Assembly (NCBI GenBank): GCA_031763025.1 | Contig: JASSKH010000031.1 | Span: 6,415,458 to 6,479,457, forward strand | DNA: 64,000 bases | Direction of reading: 5' to 3' | DNA from: Macrocystis pyrifera | Lineage: Eukaryota > Sar > Phaeophyceae > Laminariales > Laminariaceae | Part shown: piece after piece, positions 57,421-64,000 of the stretch | Layout of the letters: each line of letters begins with the position of its first letter | How positions within the stretch are numbered: position 1 is the first letter of the stretch | Translations under genes and position numbers: made by a program | The notes under the pieces: model-generated | The model's database searches: none | What the model saw: the letters and a program-made list of their open reading frames with translations, nothing else | What the model was told of the DNA's origin: nothing

Positions 57421-59116
57421 ATTGACGAAGTTCTTAATCTTGTGCAGAGCTTGTTGAAGACGATGATTGTTCAGATGTTTCGTCCCAATGTCTGCCAGAT
57501 TGTCCTCCGTAGAGTCGTAGTCGGTGGTGATCTTCTTTTCCTTGAACAGCTCGCGGATGAAGAAGAACCTCAACGCGATGTGTTTAGTTTGAGAACTGAA
57601 TGCCCGGTTCCCGGTGACATGAAGTGTAGCCATGTTGTCTATGTTTAGTGGCACTTGTTTTAACTCCTCATCAAATCCTAGCTCAGTTAGCATGTTCGAG
57701 CAGAACACCGCTTCCTTCGTGGCCAGAGCCGATGAACATTGCCCTAAGGGTTTGAACCCCAGGCTTGAAGCTCACCGGAGCCCTGGACAACATCATGATG
57801 TAACACGAAGTTGGCCTGCTTCTGTCGGGGTTGTTGCCCCAGTTGGAGTCCGAGAAAACGTTTAGTTTGAAGCCTCCTATCTTAGAAACGATGGTGAAGT
57901 CTGTGGTTCCAGCCAGATAACGCAGAAGATGCTTAGCCGCCCCGTGGTGTACCTTCGCAGGTGTCGACATAGCACGAGCAAGTTGACTCGCAGCGTACAT
58001 GATGTCGTGCCTCAAAATCTGAGCGACATACATGCCCGAGCCGGTGATGGCCTGGTACCGTTGGGTCGCTTTTTTATTGAGCAGCGTGCCTTCCGATTGT
58101 TTCGTGGAAAGCTTGGAACCGTAGCCTGAAGTACTAGCGGGGTTGCAGTCTGCCATGCCAAACCGATCCAAGATCGACTTGGTGTAGTTTCCCTGGCTGA
58201 TCGTCAGCGTACCGTTTTCACGGTCTGGCGTAACTTGCATCCCCAACGCAAGCGATACGTCGCCCATGTTTTTCATCTTGAACTTCTTCATCAGCTTCCT
58301 CTTGATAGTCCCTATCACTTCGACGTTGGCACCGACGATGTGAAGATCGTCCACGTGTAGGGTGGGAATGATGGTAACTCCGTGCGTTGGTAGACGTACA
58401 CACAGGTGTCGGGCTTCAGCGGAGAAAATCTGATATCAAACATGACGGGGGTCGATTGTAAAAAAACCATTTCCCGGGGCTTTGCGCCAGCCCGTAGAGA
58501 CTCTTCCTTAGCTTCATCAAAAACGGACCTCCATGCTTGTCTTGGGTCTCGAAACCAGGTAACTCTTCCACGAACACCTTCTTGTCAGTGTCCGCGTAAA
58601 GAAAAGCAGTTTGCACACCCATCTGCTGTACTTTCCAGTGAAAATGCACAACGATAGCAAGCACCATCCGTACACTCTGTAGTCGGTCAACTGGGGCGAA
58701 GGTGCTGCCATAGTCCTTTGCTGGAATCTGATGTCAGCCTTGAACTACCAGACGCGCCTTGCGGATCTTGTCGGGCTTTGCTTTGGTGACCCACCTGGAT
58801 TTGTAAACCTTGTGTCCTGGCGGGACTGTAGAGCGTAGAACCAGCTTGTAGACACTGAGTTCTTGTAAGCACTTGGTCTCTTTCTTCAAGGCAGAATGCC
58901 ACAGCTCAGCATCGGGCATCTTCGTCGCTTCCTGAGACATCCTCGGAACACCCGGTTGTAAGGTTCTTACGGCGTAAGCATTCTCCACGAATCTGTTGGA
59001 ATCGTCCTCGCGGGCGACGTCCGGAAACTCCCCCTTCGTGTTTAGTGCGTATGCTAGACGTCTCGCGTATGCTAGGCGTCTCAGCTCGCTGAGAGTCTTG
59101 GCGTTAGGTGCGCTTG
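57421..59116 (-). pseudogene. Copia reverse transcriptase and RNase H, broken
   Basis: RT_2-type motifs in order: ELWHSALKKETKCLQEL, KVYKSRWVTKAKPDK, ARLVVQG, a TGA, AKDYGSTFAPV, QMGVQTAFL (usually QMDVKTAFL, so the first catalytic Asp is Gly), EELPGF, KSLYGLAQSPGKWF, a frameshift, then LHVDDLHIVG keeping the Asp-Asp pair, and RYLAGTTDF. RNase H follows with VFSDSNWGNNPDRSRPTS. A frameshift near 57720 leads to FSSQTKHIALRFFFIREL and STEDNLADIGTKHL, ending at TAA 57421. The fold is fully recognisable but catalysis is lost. Confidence 0.9.
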
Positions 59117-60597
59117 TTACCGATCTGGTAGCAGGTTGCGTTGGCGTAGAACACGTCTACCCCGCGACGTAGATCCTTCACGCGCAGAGCCACCACGCGC
59201 AGAGCCTCCACGAGACGCAGGACCAGACGACGCAGGACTAGATGGCGTAGAACCCGATGACGCAGAACCAGAGAGTGGAGACCCAGATGGCTGAAAACTC
59301 TCACCCGGCTCTGGAGTGCTCATTCCCCCAGGCGGAGAAGGGCCTTCTCCCCCTGGTGCAGCATCCGATGGACTGTCAACAGGTGGAGTCGTTTGTTGGA
59401 CTGACGGGTCTGCAACGGCTAGGTTGGGAAGAGACGAACTGATTTCTTGGTTGAAAGTGTAGTTTCGTACATCTCCCATCATGTCGTCGTAGTCGTCATG
59501 CGTGAACTCTCCTTCTTCGAAACCACCAACATCCGGACGAGGCAAGAAAGAAGGCGTCTCAACAAATACCACATTTCGACTCTCCCGTACACGTCTCGTC
59601 TCCAGATTGCAGACCCGGAAGGACTTATTGTCCATATTGTACCCGACGAGGCGTCCTTCCCAAGGGCGATGTTCGTATTTCTTGGTATGGGTCTCCACAT
59701 GCACGAACGCCCTAGTCCCGATCGCCCGACGGTTTCCGAGGTTAAGATCGTTGCCGTAGAGTGGCGTGTATGGCGTCCCATTGTTCAATGCCGGTGTGGA
59801 GCCCGGTTGTTTAGGTATACATCCGTCTGCATCATCTCTCCCCAGAGGAACTTCCGTAGTCCCGAATCGTCAAGCAAACAGCATACGAAACCGACAAGCG
59901 TCCTGCGTGCCCGCTCGTTCGCTCCGATCTTCTGAGGAGTGTTGGTAGCAGCAAACTCTAACTTTACGCCAATGTAGAGACAGTACTTGCGGAAACCCGT
60001 GTCCGTAAACTCCGTACCCTTGTCCGCCTTGACACGGATCAAGCGATGTCCAGTAGGAATCACGAATGTCTTGTTCTACAATTCGAGAGAGTCGACCGCT
60101 TGCGGCTTCTCCTTGATGAGGAAGATCTCTTTCCACTTCGTTTGCTGATCGACGAACTTGGTGGCGTATTTGAAACCACCCAGAGCTTGAGGGGTGATGG
60201 GCCCCATGGTGTCGACGGTGACTAATTGGAAAGGATGCTGTACGTCGTACGTCGCTTTCGTTGGGTGTGCTTGTGGCTCACTCTTGCCGACAGCACAAAC
60301 ACCGCATACCTGCATGTCCCCATTGCAATCGACACCATCGCCCGGCAGTTTCCTCGGGACATCCAAGCTTTTCCGATCGATGTGTCCCATGCGCTGTTGC
60401 CACAGATCAACAGACTCGACTTTCAAAGAAAGACCGTCGGAGTTGTCGCCAAGTCTAGACATACCGCCGCCACCACCGTCCCCAGGATTCACATCGATGG
60501 AACACAGCATTTTGCCAGTCGTTTCGTCAGTTCCCAGTTGCTGCATCGGTAGAACATCGTCGCCTTTCTCCAACTTGGGGTTGGCTGGGTGAAACAA
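59117..60597 (-). pseudogene. Copia integrase, broken
   Basis: The GAG-pre-integrase/HHCC part is DLWQQRMGHIDRKSL with CGVCAVGKSEPQAHP. The core starts FQLVTVDTMGPITPQ (first catalytic Asp). A TAG interrupts at about 60074-60076 (LEL, stop, NKTF). Then VKADKGTEF (second Asp) and TPQKIGANERARRTL (catalytic Glu) follow. A frameshift near 59787 leads into LNNGTPYTPLYG, AFVHVETHTKKYEHRPWEG and a Pro/Ser/Gly-rich linker ending at TAA 59117. The D-D-E residues remain. Confidence 0.87.
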
Positions 60598-60599
60598 CG

Positions 60600-61204
60600 T
60601 AACGACTCTTTTTCAGCATTGCCGTGGTGACGGGAAACAGGTTAGTGCCCAGTCCTGGTACCACAACCGCGCGAAAGGAGATGTGCCGCTTGTTCCCACC
60701 GTCACCGGCAACGGTACCGCGAACAATGCCCGTCGCAACGCCTTTTAGAAAGTTCTGGCCAGCGGCGACAATCGTGTGAGGAACCTGTGGAACTTCGAAG
60801 TCGCTCATTGAGGCCCGCAGCTCGGGAGCAAGACTCGGGTCGACATAGTGGTCGCTCGCTCCGCTATCCACCAGCATCCTGACAAACGATCCGTCTGAAC
60901 AGAGTTCAGCAGTGGACCGGTCTGCAGAAGTCGCCATGAACACACCAACAACCCGGTGGGGTAAACGGTGGTCGTGTTTGGGCGTCCCCGAGGAGGCACA
61001 CACAGCTGTTGGCGGTATGACGGCAGACTCTGCTGTAAGCATCCCAAAAGTGGAAGACGACGCGGCCCCCTCGGCTAGGGAAGCACCCATCGTGCTAAAT
61101 GAGAACCCGAACGTAGTCGGCTCGGGTTGATTTGGTTGCGCCAGGTGTGCACTCCCGATGTTGGCGAAGCGTGCTGGGTCAGAGGGTGGTTTGAGAAGCG
61201 CCAA
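60600..61204 (-). pseudogene. Copia protease region
   Basis: In frame with the zinc knuckle upstream through KELQDTEKELQALTARL. The catalytic motif MLVDSGASDHYVDP lies near 60880-60840 (D-S-G triad). VPHTIVAAGQ and VVVPGLGTNLFPV follow, typical of the copia protease. A one-base shift near 60600 moves the following FHPANPKLEKGDD to a new frame. Confidence 0.85.
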
Positions 61205-62128
61205 GCGTGCAGTCAGTGCCTGGAGCTCTTTCTCTGTATCCTGGAGCTCTTTCTGCTTGTGGCACTCCGCGTCGGTGTGGTTGTGGGTCTTGTGGTAGGA
61301 ACACCACTTGGGCGAAGGGTCGCCGCCTCCGCCTTTCTTTCCGTTCTTATTTCCCCGTTTGCGACGACTCTTCTTCGCCAGCTCAAGCCACTGGCGCTTG
61401 AAGTGAGCATAAGCCTTTCATTGGTGGCATTGATCCGTTTTAGACGCAGTTGCCTCCATCGCTGCTCCCCGCCCCGAAACCGTCGGTTCCAACGGCTTCC
61501 GCGACTGCACGGTGATGTAGTAATTGGTAGCAATTCGCGTGAGCAGCTTGCAGTCGAAAGCGCCTCCCAGCTCATAGATTTATCCTTGACGAACTGGTAC
61601 TCCGGCGTGAGGGCATCAAGAAGCAAGTGCGTGCAGGATTCGTCGGAAATCTCCTCCCCATGTCCTTCAGACGGAGCAGAAGGTCGTCTATGGTGGCGAT
61701 GAAGTCAGTGGGATCTGCACCTGTTTTAATTTTCTGGCTGTGGAGCTGCTCCCGCAACGCACGCCGAGCTTCCTTGGTGTTGCCGGAGAAGCGATCTTTC
61801 AGTGCCTTTCATGCCGCCGCCCCATCGCCTACAGGACCGGGATTGTTGTCCTGGTGAGCCTTCACGGTAATATGCGCTGACCCGGTGGCCGAGAAGAAAA
61901 GCAGTGGGTAGAGACGAGTGTTTGCCTTCTTCCAGAAAGCGACGTCCGTAGAGTTGAGCCCGACGGCTGAGGGGCAAGGTACCCCGTCGAGCACGGCGAG
62001 GAGCTCCGGCGAGAAAAGAGCACTAACCGACGCATCTTGCCTCTCCACCCGGGTTATTTGGCCTGTCTATCGCGTTGACCAACGGCTTCCAACGCTTGGT
62101 TGGGCCCAGAGGTATTCGATTCCGCCAT
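61205..62128 (-). pseudogene. Copia Gag (UBN2-type) with zinc knuckle
   Basis: Starts at ATG 62128 (MAESNTSGPNQALEAV). A one-base frameshift occurs near 62065. The frame continues VAFWKKANTRLYPLLFFSA, then AAA, TGA (61809-61811), KALKDRFSGN, where copia Gag has a conserved Trp (TGG). QKIKTGADPTDFIATIDDLL follows, another frameshift occurs near 61660, then THLLLDALTPEYQFVKD. The knuckle WCSYHKTHNHTDAECHKQ lies near 61270-61325. Gag would form the particle and bind RNA. The knuckle is intact but the protein is not. Confidence 0.85.
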
Positions 62129-63040
62129 CTCTACCCGAATTTGCACGCGACTGCGGAACTCAACACCCCGGTGATACGCGGAGGACACGTAGGTTTGCGC
62201 ACGCTTTTAGCGCCCCGATTCCCTATAGACGGCTCGGTGCACAAGCAATGCAGGGAGATGATGATATTGCCACACGAACGCAGACTTACGTAATACGAGT
62301 TTAGATTGCCGCTCTCTAGCTCGTAACCCACGCCCGTCGGACACTGTCCAAAGTCCGCCCAGACTCCTGTGCTCCACGAGGGCACAGTTCGAACCTACCG
62401 CAGGAGGCGAATCTGCGGTGTTGCGGCGTCGGAGTAGCCAACTCCGACCACGTCCTGCAGGCACACGGGTCAAAAGTACTGCTCAGACTTGCTACACGTC
62501 TTTCAGTGCAAACTTGTGGCCGTAGAACGGATGCTAACAGGCCTTGCTACACGTCTTTCAGTGCAGACTTGTTGCTGCGGCATGGATGCTAACAGGCCCA
62601 GTCAGATCCTCACTCTACACACGCTATTGAGACGGCACTCAGTACGTGGAAGATATGTTGGACAGACTTCACCTCGCGAAAACTACGCGCAGGTAATTCG
62701 GAAATCAGTTGTATACACGCGGAACACCGAGGTATTCTACACGCGGAACCAACAACCAAAGTTTGCACAACTCTATTCGCCGATCAAGATCAACGCCTAG
62801 AAATTGTGCCCCCGAATGCTACACACAGAGCAGTATCGTACAGAATGTGCAGCCTTGAACCCAGGTGATCAGTCCGGGTCCTAGAAGTAAGCGGCTTGAC
62901 TCAGTGTAGACCTCCGGCAGAAAGCCCACTCCAGCAGGAAGCTCCCCCCGCGGAAGATATGCATATGCGTGTGTGCACACGTCAATAGCGCTCAACGACA
63001 GACAGTCGCGATCACCGAGACTATCCACTCGCCACGCTTG
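62129..63040 (-). other. Copia leader with 55-bp tandem duplication
   Basis: About 900 bp between the primer-binding site and the gag start. It includes two units of a 55-bp repeat starting GCTACACGTCTTTCAGTGCA at 62491 and 62546, both ending GGATGCTAACAGGCC. There are no long frames in the sense direction. A packaging or untranslated-leader role is inferred from position only. Confidence 0.7.
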
Positions 63041-63058
63041 AGGCTCATAATCCTACTA
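63041..63058 (-). promoter_or_regulatory. Copia primer-binding site (possible half-tRNA type)
   Basis: Just inside the 5' LTR the element strand reads TAGTAGGATTATGAGCCT. GGATTATGAGCC closely matches the complement of an initiator-tRNA-Met anticodon arm (GGTTATGAGCC with one extra base). Drosophila copia is known to prime from an internal 5'-half of tRNA-iMet, so the same mode is inferred here. The usual 3'-end complement TGGTATCAGAGC is not seen. Confidence 0.55.
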
Positions 63059-63430
63059 TGGATATTTGTCGTATACCCTGGCACTGCGGACAGAGGGTGT
63101 GTCTTCGACGTTAGTCGCGGTAGTGACACTGTGCGAGCGGGTAACCGCGGTAGAGAATATGACGTCAAGAGATACACATGGCCAACACACAGATATAATC
63201 TACAGAGTATGCAGGAGTCCAGACGACGGCAGCTTCCAGAGATGGCTAGGACAGCTAAGATACCATGACGAACCACAGAGATCCACACATGGATAGTGAG
63301 ATAAGCAATCCCGCAAGCACAGAATCCTACGGTAGTAATTCCTCCGCATACATCCGTTACATTCGAACCGATACATAGAGATCTACGATCGATCTACGAA
63401 GAGCAATGCTACTGAACATTGACTACTACA
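63059..63430 (-). repeat. Copia 5' LTR
   Basis: On the element strand it starts TGTAGTAGTCAATG and ends AATATCCA, with TG..CA ends. It shares with the 3' LTR blocks such as GTAGATCGATCGTAGATC, TCCTGCATACTC and CGCGGTTACCCGCTCGCAC. It holds an extra ~25 bp near 63090-63115 not present in the other LTR. Confidence 0.92.
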
Positions 63431-64000
63431 AGGACATGCACCGATATTTTCAAAGCAGGCACTTTTTGGAGAATAGGTAAAAGCGAAAAAAAAGTAAAAC
63501 CGCACATACTCTAGCGTCAATTGACCGATAGATATTTGTGTAGGAGACGATATTCTAGACACAACAAACATGGGCGTCGACCGACGAGATGAAGAAAAAA
63601 GATGAACGAGAGGAAGGGGAAACCTTATAGAGGTAGGGGGGTGCACGAAACTATTGAATGAATGTCTTGAGGTGGTGTAATTGCTGTGGGCTAAATACTC
63701 AAGAGGGACACTATATGGCTACAGTAGGCAGTGGAATTGCTCCTCTGGGTGGCGCGTACAACTTTCAGCCCTACAACGTTTCAGACCAAAACGTTTCTCG
63801 CTGACGAGGCGGGGCTCCTCAATAAATGAGGTACCCAGCATTTAGCATCTGAATAGTGCTACGGTGGGGGGTATGATGCCAGAATCTCCACTACCGCGTT
63901 ACGCCCCTCAGGCGAGTGGCTCTGTACCTCACTCAAAATTGGACACTTAGAAAATGCGAAGCTATCGTCAAAGAGTAGCAAATAATCACATCTCCATGGC
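63431..64000. other. No gene seen (right flank of the copia element)
   Basis: Unique sequence. The GCGAGTGGCTCTGTACCTCA and CAAAATTG words near 63911 recur at 30.65 and 34.13 kb in diverged form, a weak dispersed repeat. Confidence 0.35.

Larger units (their letters stand above)
56736..63430 (-). mobile_element. Ty1/copia retrotransposon, full-length but inactive
   Basis: A 6.7-kb minus-strand element with two LTRs (372 and 361 bp), a primer-binding site, a leader, Gag-PR-IN-RT-RH in copia order and a polypurine tract. The LTRs differ by many substitutions and small indels, so the insertion is old. The 5-bp flanks (TATTA and AGGAC) do not match, so the target duplication has decayed or the ends recombined. 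The coding region has at least five frameshifts and several stops. Confidence 0.93.

Noticed and set aside
57421..62128. Reassignment of TGA to Trp (TGA at the UBN2 Trp, in the copia RT and twice in the LINE tail)
   Set aside because: The same elements also carry TAG and TAA stops (integrase TAG near 60075; gypsy TAA after the knuckle His), frameshifts and lost catalytic residues. Ordinary decay explains the stops without a code change.

Overview
The window is eukaryotic nuclear DNA, rich in transposable elements and poor in recognisable host genes. Long microsatellites, poly(A)-tailed tRNA-derived SINEs, palindromic MITEs, a LINE remnant and Ty1/copia and Ty3/gypsy retrotransposons point to an intergenic or heterochromatin-like region. 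There are no prokaryotic operons, rRNA genes or CRISPR arrays, and I found no convincing functional tRNA gene. The zinc-knuckle style of the copia element, the gypsy RT motif style, the GC-rich coding remnants and the many CTG/TAG repeats would fit an alga or other stramenopile-like protist. That is only an impression, and the species cannot be fixed from the sequence.

Layout. 0-1 kb: a 114-bp tandem array. 1-17 kb: mostly non-coding sequence with seven copies of a ~105-bp palindromic MITE ('family 1'), two SINEs, a 220-bp (TAG)n tract and one candidate spliced acidic gene (10.2-11.0 kb, minus). 18-22 kb: a gypsy gag fragment with an open frame of 544 codons, flanked by direct repeats (family A), one of which carries a nested SINE. 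22-47 kb: eight more intervals of MITE, SINE and microsatellite debris, including a 216-bp in-frame duplication, a 260-bp (CT)n tract, a LINE C-terminus, three piggyBac-type MITEs and a 745-bp inverted-repeat element. 48-55.6 kb: a degenerate gypsy element (gag, protease, start of RT) split by a 408-bp MITE. 56.7-63.4 kb: a nearly full-length but inactivated Ty1/copia element on the minus strand with both LTRs.

How the parts interact. Nothing here reads as a working operon or host pathway. The visible history is of nested insertion and decay: a SINE into family A, a 3-bp-TSD MITE into the gypsy polyprotein, and a degenerate family-1 MITE abutting the truncated gypsy RT. Each autonomous element I can read has lost key residues. 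The copia RT has Asp to Gly at its first catalytic position. The gypsy RT has Asp to Ala at the equivalent position. The gypsy zinc knuckle has lost a Cys and gained a stop. No intact transposase or reverse transcriptase is present, so the non-autonomous elements must have been mobilised from elsewhere.

Limits. Calls rest on reading motifs, frames and repeats by eye; no alignment or database search was run. Host-gene calls are weak, and most short open frames were ignored as chance or shadow frames.
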